Shown one piece after another: positions 16,640 through 25,781 of a stretch of DNA of 38,445 nt. Both the position numbers and the translations under genes were made by a program. The notes beneath the pieces were generated by a model, which was not told the origin of the DNA, searched no databases, and saw only the letters and a list, made by a program, of their open reading frames with translations. The stretch comes from an uncultured Lachnospiraceae bacterium. Its GTDB lineage: Bacteria > Bacillota > Clostridia > Lachnospirales > Lachnospiraceae. Positions within the stretch are counted from its first letter, which is position 1, and every line of letters begins with the position of its first letter. The stretch spans positions 1-38,445 of the forward strand of contig CAMJAP010000020.1 of the NCBI GenBank assembly GCA_946403625.1, written 5' to 3'.

Positions 16640-17575
16640 TCAGACGATCAGTTTAAAGTATTCGATCGTCTTTTTCAGTCCTTCCTCCAAAGGAATGGTC
16701 GGTTCCCATCCCAGTTCTTTTTTTGCCAGATCGATCACCGGCTTACGCTGCAGCGGATCATCGGACGGCAGGGGCTCAAAAATGATCTTGGACGAGCTGC
16801 CGGTCAGTTTGATCACCATCTCCGCCAGCTGCAGGATGGTAAACTCACCCGGATTACCGATATTCACCGGTCCCGTAAAGCCGTCCCTCGAATTCATCAG
16901 GCGCACCATACCTTCGATAAGGTCGTCCACATAGCAGAAACTGCGGGTCTGCGAACCGTCACCGTACACCGTGATATCCTTGCCCTGCAGTGCCTGCACG
17001 ATAAAGTTCGACACCACGCGGCCGTCATTTGGGTGCATATTCGGTCCGTAGGTATTGAAGATACGCATTACCTTGATATCCACATGGTTCTGTCTGTGAT
17101 AATCAAAAAACAACGTCTCGGCCACACGCTTGCCTTCGTCATAGCAAGAACGGATACCGATCGTATTTACACAGCCGCGGTAACTCTCCGGCTGCGGATG
17201 CACCTCCGGATCACCATATACTTCTGAAGTGGATGCCTGCAGAATGCGTGCATGTACACGCTTTGCCAGACCAAGCATATTGATGGCACCCAGCACGCTC
17301 GTCTTGGTCGTCTTGATCGGATTGTACTGATAATGCACCGGGCTGGCCGGACATGCCAGGTTATAGATCTGGTCCACTTCCAAATGGATCGGTTCGATCA
17401 CATCATGGCGGATAAATTCGAAATAGGGATGTCCGATCAGATGCCGGATATTGTTCTTATTTCCCGTAAACAGGTTATCCAGACAGATCACATCGTTGCC
17501 TTCCGCGATCAGACGATCACACAGATGCGATCCCAGAAAACCTGCGCCACCCGTTACCAATACTCTCTTGCCCAT
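16640..17575 (-). CDS. UDP-glucuronate decarboxylase (UDP-xylose synthase)
   Basis: 311 residues from the ATG at 17575, chosen because AAGGAG lies 7 nt upstream. An in-frame extension to 17617 has no site. NAD-binding [16 protein letters not shown], then the decarboxylase fingerprints [17 protein letters not shown] and [18 protein letters not shown], catalytic YDEGK (Tyr-x3-Lys), and [20 protein letters not shown]. These separate it from dTDP-glucose dehydratases. It converts UDP-glucuronate to UDP-xylose plus CO2 in the cytoplasm. UDP-glucose dehydrogenase (Ugd), needed to make the substrate, is not in the window. A xylose residue in the polymer, or a 4-keto-pentose derivative, is therefore expected. 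Confidence 0.92.
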   Translation of the reverse strand: MGKRVLVTGGAGFLGSHLCDRLIAEGNDVICLDNLFTGNKNNIRHLIGHPYFEFIRHDVIEPIHLEVDQIYNLACPASPVHYQYNPIKTTKTSVLGAINMLGLAKRVHARILQASTSEVYGDPEVHPQPESYRGCVNTIGIRSCYDEGKRVAETLFFDYHRQNHVDIKVMRIFNTYGPNMHPNDGRVVSNFIVQALQGKDITVYGDGSQTRSFCYVDDLIEGMVRLMNSRDGFTGPVNIGNPGEFTILQLAEMVIKLTGSSSKIIFEPLPSDDPLQRKPVIDLAKKELGWEPTIPLEEGLKKTIEYFKLIV

Positions 17576-17620
17576 ATGTTTATTCTCCTTATATTTTTCT
17601 CTTGTCTCCGATGACAACGT

Positions 17621-18451
17621 TTACTTTTTTAACAGAATTCTTAAATACGGTGTCATGCTGTGGTACACGGCCGCCGGAAAGCTGTAGTTCTTGTGTACAT
17701 AATGGAACCAGTCCTTGTGCGGTAAGCCCTTGGGGCCTTCCTTCAGTTTCATACGCGTCTTGCGATCCACCTTGGGGTCCAGCCAGCTGCCGGTTGTATC
17801 GTTATCGTCGCACTCGCCCACAAAATCGGCGGTATTGATCACCGTCGCGCCACGGTGCTTCAACTTCATTCCGTAGTCGTAATCGCCCATGCTGTGCACA
17901 TAGGTGGCATCCAGATTGCCCATCCGCCGAAAGCATTCATAAGTCAGCAGCAGACAATTGCAATTAAAGGTATCGCACTGCTCCGGCTCTTCACTGGGCG
18001 GGATCAATTCGTATCTGGCCAGGTACCTGGACTTCATCCGCACACCGCCGTAGCTCTGCTTACCTGTGCTGTCTTTGGTCGCCCCCACCACGGCATCGGT
18101 ATTGTACCTGGTCTGTCGGGCGATCAGTGTCTCTGCTGCTCCCGGATAAAACTTCACATCATCGTTTACCAGCATTACATACGCACAATCCTTCATATAC
18201 CTTGCCGCATAGCGCATCGCTATACGCATACCGCCATTCCAGAACAGGTTGTCCGGTGCGTGGATGTGACGGATCTGCAGCCCTTCCGCTGCCAGTTCCT
18301 TCAGCGCCTCCCCGGTACCGTCCGTGCTGCCGGCATCCACCACGACAAAGTTCATTTGTTTTGCTTCCGTTCCCTCCGTCAGGGAGCGGATGCACGCTAT
18401 TGTTTGTTCTTTTCTGTTATGGCAGGTCATTAAGACCGCGATCTTGTTCAT
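17621..18451 (-). CDS. GT2 family glycosyltransferase
   Basis: 276 residues. KIAVLMTCHNRKEQTIACI at the N-terminus, VVDAGSTDGT, NLFWNGGMRIAMRYA, MLVNDDV (the metal-binding acidic motif), FNCNCLLLTYECF and SMGDYDYGMKLKHRGA (likely catalytic acidic loop). It resembles the WcaE/rhamnosyltransferase-like GT2 group in which the DxD motif reads NDD. AGAGGA precedes the ATG, which overlaps the TGA of the phosphatase gene as ATGA. The stop is 45 bp upstream of the UDP-xylose synthase start. Confidence 0.87.
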   Translation of the reverse strand: MNKIAVLMTCHNRKEQTIACIRSLTEGTEAKQMNFVVVDAGSTDGTGEALKELAAEGLQIRHIHAPDNLFWNGGMRIAMRYAARYMKDCAYVMLVNDDVKFYPGAAETLIARQTRYNTDAVVGATKDSTGKQSYGGVRMKSRYLARYELIPPSEEPEQCDTFNCNCLLLTYECFRRMGNLDATYVHSMGDYDYGMKLKHRGATVINTADFVGECDDNDTTGSWLDPKVDRKTRMKLKEGPKGLPHKDWFHYVHKNYSFPAAVYHSMTPYLRILLKK

Positions 18452-18933
18452 GGATTGGTTCCTCTCGTTAAAAGGCGTGCCAGTTCACGGATCACACCGT
18501 AGCCGCCGTTCTTCGTGGAGATCCAGTCCGCAATCTCGAGGATCTCTTCCTCGGCATCGGCCGGTGCGCCCACGATCCCTACCAGTTTCATTGCTTCGTA
18601 ATCGTTTAAGTCATTGCCGATATACAGCACACGGCTTAGCGAAACGCATTCCATCTCACAATACTCTTTCAGTGCCGCTGCCTTATCCGGCACATTATGG
18701 ATCACGGGAATCTTTAATTTAGCCGCACGGTGTGCCACGATCGGGTTCACTTCCGTAGACAGGATCAGCTGCGGGATCCCCAGCTTGCGGATCATCCCTA
18801 CACCGTAACCGTCCCCACGGCTCACAATGGCGCTTTCCTTACCGTTCTCATCCACAATGACACGGTTATCCGTCATCACCCCGTCAAAATCATATACCAG
18901 CAGATCGATATCCGCCTTGTTCGGAATATACAT
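18448..18933 (-). CDS. KdsC-like HAD phosphatase
   Basis: 161 residues. HAD motif I is DLLVYDFDGVMTDNR (nucleophile Asp and acid/base Asp), motif II LILSTE, the conserved Lys lies near NVPDKAAAL, and motif III is YIGNDLNDYEAM. The cap-less short form matches KdsC and the C-terminal phosphatase domain of some CMP-acylneuraminate synthetases, which dephosphorylate Kdo-8-P or acylneuraminate-9-P. No NeuB/KdsA synthase or CMP transferase is visible in the window, so the substrate cannot be named. It may serve a nonulosonate or another phosphosugar. GGGAGG lies 6 nt before the ATG. It is translationally coupled to the next GT2 gene. Confidence 0.88.
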   Translation of the reverse strand: MYIPNKADIDLLVYDFDGVMTDNRVIVDENGKESAIVSRGDGYGVGMIRKLGIPQLILSTEVNPIVAHRAAKLKIPVIHNVPDKAAALKEYCEMECVSLSRVLYIGNDLNDYEAMKLVGIVGAPADAEEEILEIADWISTKNGGYGVIRELARLLTRGTNP

Positions 18934-18952
18934 AATTGCCTCCCAAAAGACA

Positions 18953-19867
18953 CTAGAACTGTCCGCGGTGGACCTTTTTCTTCAAATAGTTGACCACCTT
19001 ATTCATACCGAAGTACTTGTTGATAAATGCCCGGTCATAGTCCAGATCACGGCGGATCTCGGTCTCGATCGGCAACGGAAACTCTATCTTACCGTAGGAA
19101 AAATCCTCTGCCGTGCTTCCCGTTGTATGCGTTGCATCTTCACGATCAAAGCCGATATTGCGGATCATATTGGCTGCCGGCACAATGCCAAGCCCGCGAT
19201 TCACATGGCGGCAATAATCCCACTGAATATCCCATGTGTCCTTTGTATGCGTGTACACACTCTCGATATCCTTTTTCAAAAACATATAGGAGAATCGTCC
19301 GTGGATGCCCATCAATTTGCCGGACTGTTTTACCTCCGGCCAATCCTTCACATCCACATCGTATTTTTCCCATGCTCTCGCCCATGTTCCCCAGCCCCAG
19401 ATACTGGAAAAGCATGAGAAAATATACGGCTGTGTCATGGCGTAGTTCTTCATCAGATTCGTCCCGGAAACCATCATCACCTTTGGGTTGTCCTTATAGG
19501 CCTCCAGCATGGTATCCATATACGGAAAGAAATCCGGCGCCGGCACCACATCGTCCTCCAGGATGATCGTGCATTCTTCCTGCGAAAGCACCCAACTGAT
19601 GCCCGATGCCACGCGGTCGCGACAGCCCATATTACTCTCTGCGTAATTGATATGTATCTCGCAAGGCCAGTCGATCCCTTCTTCCACCAGTTTGCGGCAG
19701 GCCGCCACTTTTTCTTTATCGTCATCCCTGCCCTCTCTCGGTGCATCCGAGATCAGATACATCTTTTCGGGCTTTGCCACGCGGATCGCGTCCAGCACCT
19801 CTTTGGTCGTATCCGGACGATTGAAAAAGATCATCGCGACCGGGGATTTGCAAATGTAATTTTCCAT
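18953..19867 (-). CDS. GT2/GT13-like glycosyltransferase
   Basis: 304 residues. VAMIFFNRPDTTKEVLDAI at the N-terminus, a long insertion with YAESNMGCRDRVASGISW, then ILEDDVVPAPDFFPYMDTML, which is the acidic metal site of the family and resembles eukaryotic GnT-I (GT13) more than classical GT2. SIWGWGTWARAWEKY and DTWDIQWDY form the later acceptor region. Relatives are found in O-antigen and capsule loci, often labelled HlpA-like. AAGGAG precedes ATG. It probably transfers a HexNAc or hexose to the growing chain. The assignment as a glycosyltransferase is firm but the substrate is not. Confidence 0.82.
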   Translation of the reverse strand: MENYICKSPVAMIFFNRPDTTKEVLDAIRVAKPEKMYLISDAPREGRDDDKEKVAACRKLVEEGIDWPCEIHINYAESNMGCRDRVASGISWVLSQEECTIILEDDVVPAPDFFPYMDTMLEAYKDNPKVMMVSGTNLMKNYAMTQPYIFSCFSSIWGWGTWARAWEKYDVDVKDWPEVKQSGKLMGIHGRFSYMFLKKDIESVYTHTKDTWDIQWDYCRHVNRGLGIVPAANMIRNIGFDREDATHTTGSTAEDFSYGKIEFPLPIETEIRRDLDYDRAFINKYFGMNKVVNYLKKKVHRGQF

Positions 19868-19888
19868 AGTTACTCCTTGATATGCCCC

Positions 19889-20944
19889 CTAATTTTTCCT
19901 AAGCTTATTATATACACCTTCGAATGCGCTTACGACCGCGTAGCAGGGATAGCCCAGCAGGAAGGACTGTACGCGCACCTTTTTGGCAACGGGCCATTTT
20001 TCTTTGGCGAAGTATTCGTAATAGAACCGCTTGAACCATTTGCGGATCTCTTTTTTATCTTTGCTGCTGCCGCCCGCCTTATAAAACCGGATCGCATTGT
20101 AGACCGAATAGTTCACTTCCTTCAAGTACAACTCCCGCTCCCCCTGCGCCTTGTAAAAGTCCATCTTTTCGATGCTGCAACCCATGGCATCGGCATAGTT
20201 TTTGTTGCCGTTCTTTTTCATAATGCCGCCGCGCCACTGTCGGTAATAATACAAAGGTGCATCGATGGTCACGATCTTGTTCGCACGCCAGATGAGCCGG
20301 TAGGTGATGTAGCCGTCCTCAAAGACCTTGCCTGCCGGATACCACAGCCGCTCTTCGCCCTCTCCATAGAGGGATTTCAGATAGATCTTGTTCCACGGCA
20401 CCATGCATTCGGACATTTTCCCGAGAGCGTAAAACTGCATCTCCGCTTCTTTGACCGTCAGTTCGTGTATGGGATAGGTCTTCTTTTCCAGCATCTCTTC
20501 CAATGCTGCCGGCCCGGTCGGATGCTCCCACAAGGTGCCGTCCGAATCCGTCTCATAAAAGCCGCACCACGCGATCTGCGCATTGTGCGAAGTCACCGTA
20601 TCGTGCAGCGTCTCGATCATCCGCGGATGTGCCGTATCGTCCGCATCGATGAATACGATCCACTTGCCGCGGGATTTGGTCACGCCCACATTCCGGGATA
20701 CCGACACGCCCTGATTCTCCTGATGGATCACCTCGATGCGATCGTCCTTTAGCGCATACGCATCGCACACCTTGCCCGATCCGTCCGGCGAACCGTCCTC
20801 GATCAGGATCACCTGGAGATTTCGATAGGTCTGCGCTAAGATACTCTCGATGCACGCGCCGATGTAGTCCTCCGCTTTGTAAACGGGGACAATGACGCTG
20901 ATCAGATCGTCGTTATTGGATTGTATGTCATTGGTTGATTGCAT
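19889..20944 (-). CDS. GT2 family glycosyltransferase
   Basis: 351 residues from the ATG at 20944 (AGGAAG 6 nt upstream). That ATG overlaps the upstream stop codon as TAATG, which fixes the start against a 16-residue in-frame extension. GT-A domain: ISVIVPVYKAEDYIGACIESIL, VILIEDGSPDGSG, QGVSVSRNVGV and WIVFIDADD with the DxD motif. The C-terminal half has PWNKIYLKSL and FEDGYITYRLIW, the acceptor-side EDG motif of EpsH/EpsJ-type enzymes, then a basic amphipathic tail. Typical chain-extending transferase of Gram-positive polysaccharide loci. Confidence 0.88.
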   Translation of the reverse strand: MQSTNDIQSNNDDLISVIVPVYKAEDYIGACIESILAQTYRNLQVILIEDGSPDGSGKVCDAYALKDDRIEVIHQENQGVSVSRNVGVTKSRGKWIVFIDADDTAHPRMIETLHDTVTSHNAQIAWCGFYETDSDGTLWEHPTGPAALEEMLEKKTYPIHELTVKEAEMQFYALGKMSECMVPWNKIYLKSLYGEGEERLWYPAGKVFEDGYITYRLIWRANKIVTIDAPLYYYRQWRGGIMKKNGNKNYADAMGCSIEKMDFYKAQGERELYLKEVNYSVYNAIRFYKAGGSSKDKKEIRKWFKRFYYEYFAKEKWPVAKKVRVQSFLLGYPCYAVVSAFEGVYNKLRKN

Positions 20945-21945
20945 TAATATCTTCCTAAAATTTTCTGAATCGCGCGGCATAATTTTGCCCATTGGTAGCC
21001 GCGTTTGCCACGACGCAGGCGTTTGCGCATCTCCCGTAACTCACTCGCCTCGGCCGTGCCCATTCGGTAGATCCACAGAGCCTCCTTCAGATTACACTCC
21101 TGCGCTGTCTCATAAAAAGGCGAAAGCTGCTCCGGCCGGAATTCTTCCCTGCGCTCGTACAGATATTTAAGATCCGGATAATGCCGGATATCACTGAGCA
21201 CATATTCGTCCGGTGCCAGCTCGCGCTCGATGCTGTAACCGATCATATTGGACGCCGACTGCTGCAGCATCGAGATCGCATTCCACGAAGATCCCTGCAC
21301 CTGCCGGTATGCGCCCATACACTCCGGCAGATAATACATCTTGCCATGCTGAAACAGCCAATAAGTGATATTGTTATCGTCGAAATTGGCTGCCAGTGCA
21401 CCGGTCGGCTTGTTTTCCCGATAAATATTCCGAAACAGCACTGCATTGGCCTGCAGGAACATGAGCTTCCAATAGTTCTTCAGCGCCAGTTTGTGCTCCC
21501 GCTTTGCCCGGCACAGCGGTGCTTCGTTACCATCCGGATAGACCATCAACAGGTTGTGCGCGCACATCACGCAGTCCGCATTTTCCTTATTCTCCAGGGT
21601 ATCCACCTGCCGCTGCAGCTTCTTTTCGTCGATGTAATAGTCATCGCCGTCCAAAAAAGTACAATAATCACCGCCCGCGTGCTCCAGCAGATTGAGCCGG
21701 TTGGCCGCCGAGCGGTTCACACGGTTATACGCTACGCCTTCTTCCCTGGGCATCTGATACAATGCGATCCGCCCCGGGTGGCGTTCCATATAGTCCTGTA
21801 CGATCGCCACGGTCCCATCCTGCGAACCGTCGTCTCCGACCAGGATCTCCACCGGAAAGTCTGTCTCCTGCGCAAGCACGCTGTCCAGGGTCTCGGCGAT
21901 GTATTTTTCCAAATTGTAGGTCGTAATTAATACACTGACTAACAT
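20944..21945 (-). CDS. GT2 family glycosyltransferase
   Basis: 333 residues. LVSVLITTYNLEKYIAETLDSVL, EILVGDDGSQDGT, YCTFLDGDDYY (DxD) and CAHNLLMVYPDGNE. This is the subgroup seen in WbbD/WcaA-like loci. The start ATG overlaps the preceding stop as TAATG and the gene ends in the same way against the next gene, so three consecutive transferases are locked in stoichiometric translation. The C-terminal basic tail (REMRKRLRRGKRGYQWAK) suggests membrane-surface association. Acceptor and donor unknown. Confidence 0.87.
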   Translation of the reverse strand: MLVSVLITTYNLEKYIAETLDSVLAQETDFPVEILVGDDGSQDGTVAIVQDYMERHPGRIALYQMPREEGVAYNRVNRSAANRLNLLEHAGGDYCTFLDGDDYYIDEKKLQRQVDTLENKENADCVMCAHNLLMVYPDGNEAPLCRAKREHKLALKNYWKLMFLQANAVLFRNIYRENKPTGALAANFDDNNITYWLFQHGKMYYLPECMGAYRQVQGSSWNAISMLQQSASNMIGYSIERELAPDEYVLSDIRHYPDLKYLYERREEFRPEQLSPFYETAQECNLKEALWIYRMGTAEASELREMRKRLRRGKRGYQWAKLCRAIQKILGRY

Positions 21946-23192
21946 TATTTTTTCTGAATGTCATGGATCGACGGTACCCAGCGCAAAAACGGTACCCGAT
22001 GGATCTCATGCAGGATCATTCGGATCTTTTTGTTGTTATTATCCAGGTTGCTGAACGGCTTGAGATACCGCGCCACGCGGCTTTCCGTTGCATCCACAAT
22101 GATACGCACCCAGTCCTCGCGCATGTTCTGCGGCAGGAAGGTGGTTCTGGCAAAGGTCGTTGCCGCTGCCCCCATCTGATTGTTGAGTGCCGTATCCTGC
22201 AGCAGACGGATCAGCGTCGGCGCCAGCTCGGACACCTCCGGATACAACAGTCCCGTTTCCTGATCCTTCACCGAATCGCACAGACCGTACTTTCTGCGGC
22301 ACACCACCGGCACACCGCAACTCTCCATCTCTACCGCCGCCAATCCGAAGGTCTCGGTTCCCAGCGGGTTGATGATACCGATCGCGGTATTCTGAAACAC
22401 TTCGTATTTTTCCGCGCCCATGATCCCGTGGAACACGACTCCGGGCAAAAGCTGTCCGTTCTCATCCGTGATCCCCGGCATAAACTGCTTTTCGTAATCG
22501 CTCTGCGCCAGGCCGTAAGGTCCCATCTGCGCATTGGCATCGTAAAGCCGTCCGTTGCCGATCACATGCAGCGTCGCATCGGGTACTGCTGCCAGCACCT
22601 GCTTCCAATACGCCGCCAAAATGTGGAAGTTTTTATCCGGGATCAGCGATCCCACATAGGTCACGCGCTTCTCCCGCACCGGTCCGCGGTTGTACTGCTC
22701 TGCAGGCGGAATGAACGGATTGGGTACATACGCCATTTTATCGCAGATCAGATCGTCCACATAAAAGTCATACATTTCACGGCCTACCGCCACCACGCGC
22801 TTTACCTGCTTCGTGGTACGGAACAACTGGATCTCCGTATAGCTTAAGCGGTTGTGCATCCAGAAGATATAGCGCAGGTCCAGGCAGCCAAGCAGCGCAT
22901 ACACCGCATCTTCCTGATGGTTGCGCAGCAAGACCGTACGATGCGCGTTCTTTTCTGCCTTGCGCAAGCCGTCCAGCCCGTTTTCACAACGGATGATATT
23001 GTCTACCGGCAGTTTCACATCCTGCACGCTGTATACATAAATCTCTACCCCTCCGCCCTGCTGCAGCATCTGCAGGATCATGGCAAAGCAGTAGGCAGTA
23101 CCGCCCACACCGGGATTGCCCAGTTCCGGCCGGCTCAGGTCCTTCCCCTCGGTCTCCGGTTCATTGTACAAAACCGCTAATTTATATGCCAT
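21945..23192 (-). CDS. GT4-like glycosyltransferase, first gene of its operon
   Basis: 415 residues from the ATG at 23192, with AGGGGGG upstream. A 27-codon in-frame extension covers the promoter and is rejected. The N-terminal half has NPGVGGTAYCFAMILQML. The donor half has VTYVGSLIPDKNFHILAAYW, GIINPLGTETFGLAAVEMESCGVPV (the EX7E region, with Thr-Glu-Thr-Phe-Gly in place of the usual EGFG) and YLKPFSNLDNNNKKIRMIL. It is a divergent GT-B member near GT4. It begins right after the promoter at 23242-23270 and is overlapped by the next GT2 gene, so it leads the ten-gene unit ending at 12900. Confidence 0.85.
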   Translation of the reverse strand: MAYKLAVLYNEPETEGKDLSRPELGNPGVGGTAYCFAMILQMLQQGGGVEIYVYSVQDVKLPVDNIIRCENGLDGLRKAEKNAHRTVLLRNHQEDAVYALLGCLDLRYIFWMHNRLSYTEIQLFRTTKQVKRVVAVGREMYDFYVDDLICDKMAYVPNPFIPPAEQYNRGPVREKRVTYVGSLIPDKNFHILAAYWKQVLAAVPDATLHVIGNGRLYDANAQMGPYGLAQSDYEKQFMPGITDENGQLLPGVVFHGIMGAEKYEVFQNTAIGIINPLGTETFGLAAVEMESCGVPVVCRRKYGLCDSVKDQETGLLYPEVSELAPTLIRLLQDTALNNQMGAAATTFARTTFLPQNMREDWVRIIVDATESRVARYLKPFSNLDNNNKKIRMILHEIHRVPFLRWVPSIHDIQKK

Positions 23193-23241
23193 CTTCAGCG
23201 CCCCCCTTCTACGCAAAATCAAAATGCCCATATACGGAGAT

Positions 23242-23270
23242 ATTTTACCACAAAACCGCCCCGGAGTAAA
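23242..23270 (-). promoter_or_regulatory. Extended -10 promoter of the ten-gene glycosyltransferase operon
   Basis: TTTACT (23265-23270), 17 bp, TAAAAT (23242-23247) preceded by TGG, an extended -10 element. It lies between a terminator (23286-23313) and the ATG at 23192. Confidence 0.6.
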
Positions 23271-23285
23271 CAAAACAAGGCCATC

Positions 23286-23313
23286 AAAAAAAGCCGCCGT
23301 AAGCGACTTTTTT
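23286..23313 (-). terminator. Intrinsic terminator
   Basis: Minus strand: GTCGC-TTACG-GCGGC stem (one G-U pair) flanked by six A and followed by seven T, starting 15 nt after the stop of the membrane protein gene at 23328. The symmetric A/T flanks could let it act on both strands. It separates the fucosyltransferase unit from the next operon. Confidence 0.8.
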
Positions 23314-23327
23314 ATCGTTTGGAATGC

Positions 23328-24716
23328 TTACCCCGCCTTCCGGATCTGCAGTCCCACGGTCAGGATCAGGTTCACCGCCACACCGGCTGCCAGAGTAGCA
23401 TAGATCAGATGTTTCTGCTTCTTATGTTCGCATAGTCCGATCAGCAGGTAACTGTCTCCCAAGAACGCAAAATACATAAAGATCAGGGTTCGATGCCACG
23501 ACGAAAACATCGTCGGAGACAGCATCAGCGCCATTCGTACCGCAAATCCCGTACCGAGCGCCCAGATCATTCCCACACGCTCCCACAAGGATAAGCTCAA
23601 CTGCCAGAGCAGATACAACGTCGCTGCGATATAGATCCCGAATGCGACCAGCTCTGTGATCTGGATCACCGCATCGTACGGCTCCGTCAAATAGATCGCC
23701 GGTGTGGTGAAATCGTAATTTTTCTTATGCCCGAGCAGGAAGTCTTTGACGAAATAATAGGCTGTAAACACCACATCGATCGTGATGGGGATGCAGGATA
23801 CGATGCGCGTTTTCTTTCCTTTCCATCCGGTAAATAATAGCAGCAGCGAAAACAGGAAAAACGGCACATCCGGGATCATCACGAAATGCTCAAACACAAA
23901 GACCGCACACAGGCGGAATTTCTGAAACATGTTCAGATCCGGGAATTCCGGCATCCAGTTGAGCGCTTCCATTGCCGTGCGCTCGCCGTTTCCGGGCGCC
24001 GTCATCGCAAAGGTCAGTCCCGCCAGACCGATAAGCAGTGTAGCCATCTCCAAACCGCAATTCGAGGGAATACCGGATGCTGTTTTTTTCGCTCCCTGCT
24101 CCTTTCGGATCACGAAATAGCGCACCAGGAGATACGCTCCCGCAAACACCAACACCGTTGCGGACATTTCACAGTTCGCGGTAAAGATCAGCGCGATCCC
24201 ATAGAGCACATACTGCCATACAGCCACATGCTCACCCCGCATTCTTCGCATCACACCGCTGAGCGCATAGGTCAGGGTTGCCATCGGCCACATATAGTTC
24301 AAACTGGTGCAGATCCATCCCGCCGATCCCACATGCATATAGGGGTAGATTGCAAACAGCGCCAGCACCAGCAGGTTTTCCTTCTTGCTCTTATCATTTA
24401 CCAGCAACACACATGCACTGTGGCACAGCAGGATACAGATCAAAGTATCCAGCAGCTGCCAGACCAGAAACGGGCACTGTACCAAAATGAAGAGTATCGT
24501 CTCCGAGATCACACGCGAGGAATCGGTCAGATACCGGTCTACGATCAGCGCCGGTACGGACTCCCACATCGCCGCCAGATCCCGGAAATAGACATCGTCA
24601 TTGGTAAAGCCGACGAATGTCAAATGCATCAGCAAAAAGAAACCGGTACAGATGGTCATGGTGATCGCGTACCAGTTTCTCGCAAGACTTTGCGACTGTC
24701 CTTTGTTCTTTCCCAT
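23328..24716 (-). CDS. Polytopic membrane protein, DUF6056-like (probable GT-C type)
   Basis: 462 residues with about ten hydrophobic helices. After the first helix comes FTNDDVYFRDLAAMWES, then YLTDSSRVISETILF, a loop pattern I associate with the DUF6056 family of polysaccharide loci. An acidic pair in the first periplasmic loop is the usual catalytic position of GT-C transferases, so NDD could be functional. Two further conserved-looking loops are WICTSLNYMWPMATL and TAPGNGERTAMEALNW. It may be a polyprenyl-sugar-dependent transferase or polymerase acting outside the membrane. No separate Wzy is visible, so it is one of the candidates for that role. ATG is 4 bp after the GT10 stop, with AAGGA upstream. 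Confidence 0.75.
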   Translation of the reverse strand: MGKNKGQSQSLARNWYAITMTICTGFFLLMHLTFVGFTNDDVYFRDLAAMWESVPALIVDRYLTDSSRVISETILFILVQCPFLVWQLLDTLICILLCHSACVLLVNDKSKKENLLVLALFAIYPYMHVGSAGWICTSLNYMWPMATLTYALSGVMRRMRGEHVAVWQYVLYGIALIFTANCEMSATVLVFAGAYLLVRYFVIRKEQGAKKTASGIPSNCGLEMATLLIGLAGLTFAMTAPGNGERTAMEALNWMPEFPDLNMFQKFRLCAVFVFEHFVMIPDVPFFLFSLLLLFTGWKGKKTRIVSCIPITIDVVFTAYYFVKDFLLGHKKNYDFTTPAIYLTEPYDAVIQITELVAFGIYIAATLYLLWQLSLSLWERVGMIWALGTGFAVRMALMLSPTMFSSWHRTLIFMYFAFLGDSYLLIGLCEHKKQKHLIYATLAAGVAVNLILTVGLQIRKAG

Positions 24717-24719
24717 ATC

Positions 24720-25727
24720 TTAGTAATCCTTCTTGATGCGGGAGATCGTCTGCGCTTTGATCTTGTGCGCCAGGTGCATCGGGCGTTTCACGACATCCAG
24801 CACCTGCTTTACCTTGGTGGCGTCGGCCAGTTTCTTCTGGTAGTCGCGTCCCACATAGACCATATTGCGACGCTTTGCTTTCTCGATATCCTGCTCAAAA
24901 ATATTGCGCAGAAATGCATCGCAGTAATCATCCTTCAGGCACTCTGCCGCCTGGGAATCCGGCGTCACCATAGGCGCCTTCACCATACGCAGGTATTCCT
25001 CTTCGTTTTCCCACACTTCGCGGATCCGTGCGATGGCGGACGGAATGTCCGGAAAATCCATACAATCGATGAACGCATCCGGATTGAACTCCTTCTTCAC
25101 ATCCGGGCTGCCCCAGTAAATGGGAATGGTATCGCCCGCAAATGCCTGCAGGATCTTTTCCGTGGTATAGCCGTTCATTGTCGAGTTTTCAAATGCCAAG
25201 GTAAACCGGTATGCCTTTTCGAAGGCTACTTTGTCCGCCACCGGGCCGCCCACATTGTTGCGGTACTTCCCGCCGGAATCCACCGGCAGCACTTCGTTGA
25301 GCGCCTTATACATCAGATCCCGCTCGCCCGCCGCATAGGGATTGGACACCACGCGATTGCAGAATTTCTTTTTGTTCAGGTAATACTCGTCATCAAAGGT
25401 ATGCTTCTTCAGCGCCATCGCCACGTCTTCCGGATACAGCACATAGTGCGGCAGACGCAGATAGCGATCCTCAAAGGTGATATAGTGAAAGCCCATAGAG
25501 TAATCGTAGAGATTGAAATCCGGAATGATATTTTCGCCCGTATAATAGATCTTTACGCAATCCTGGTAGGCGAAATGCTTCTGCGAAAAACAGGAGCAGA
25601 ACACATAGTCCGGCTTGTCCACGATCTCGATGTCATAGTATTTTTTCAAAATATTGTAGAAGTAATTGTCCGTCTTTACAAAGTCCGGCCAAAAATCCAC
25701 AAAGTCAATCTTTATCGTCTTTTTCAT
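24720..25727 (-). CDS. GT10 alpha-1,3/4-fucosyltransferase
   Basis: 335 residues. The GT10 signature is unmistakable: FTLAFENSTMNGYTTEKIL followed by AFAGDTIPIYWGSPDVKKEF, which bind GDP-fucose. The N-terminal part (IKIDFVDFWPDF, YYTGENIIPDF, RLPHYVLY) matches bacterial members, and the C-terminal basic tail resembles the membrane-anchoring end of Helicobacter FucTs. It would transfer fucose to GlcNAc or Glc of the glycan (Lewis-type linkage). GCAGGAG precedes ATG, and a GCCGGA/TCCGGC hairpin (25746-25764) lies just upstream of it. GDP-fucose synthesis (gmd, fcl or fkp) is not in the window and must be elsewhere. Confidence 0.93.
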   Translation of the reverse strand: MKKTIKIDFVDFWPDFVKTDNYFYNILKKYYDIEIVDKPDYVFCSCFSQKHFAYQDCVKIYYTGENIIPDFNLYDYSMGFHYITFEDRYLRLPHYVLYPEDVAMALKKHTFDDEYYLNKKKFCNRVVSNPYAAGERDLMYKALNEVLPVDSGGKYRNNVGGPVADKVAFEKAYRFTLAFENSTMNGYTTEKILQAFAGDTIPIYWGSPDVKKEFNPDAFIDCMDFPDIPSAIARIREVWENEEEYLRMVKAPMVTPDSQAAECLKDDYCDAFLRNIFEQDIEKAKRRNMVYVGRDYQKKLADATKVKQVLDVVKRPMHLAHKIKAQTISRIKKDY

Positions 25728-25781
25728 AACTGTCTCCTGCTGCCCGCCGGATGTTTTCTCCGGCTGACATCGTTTTCCCTC

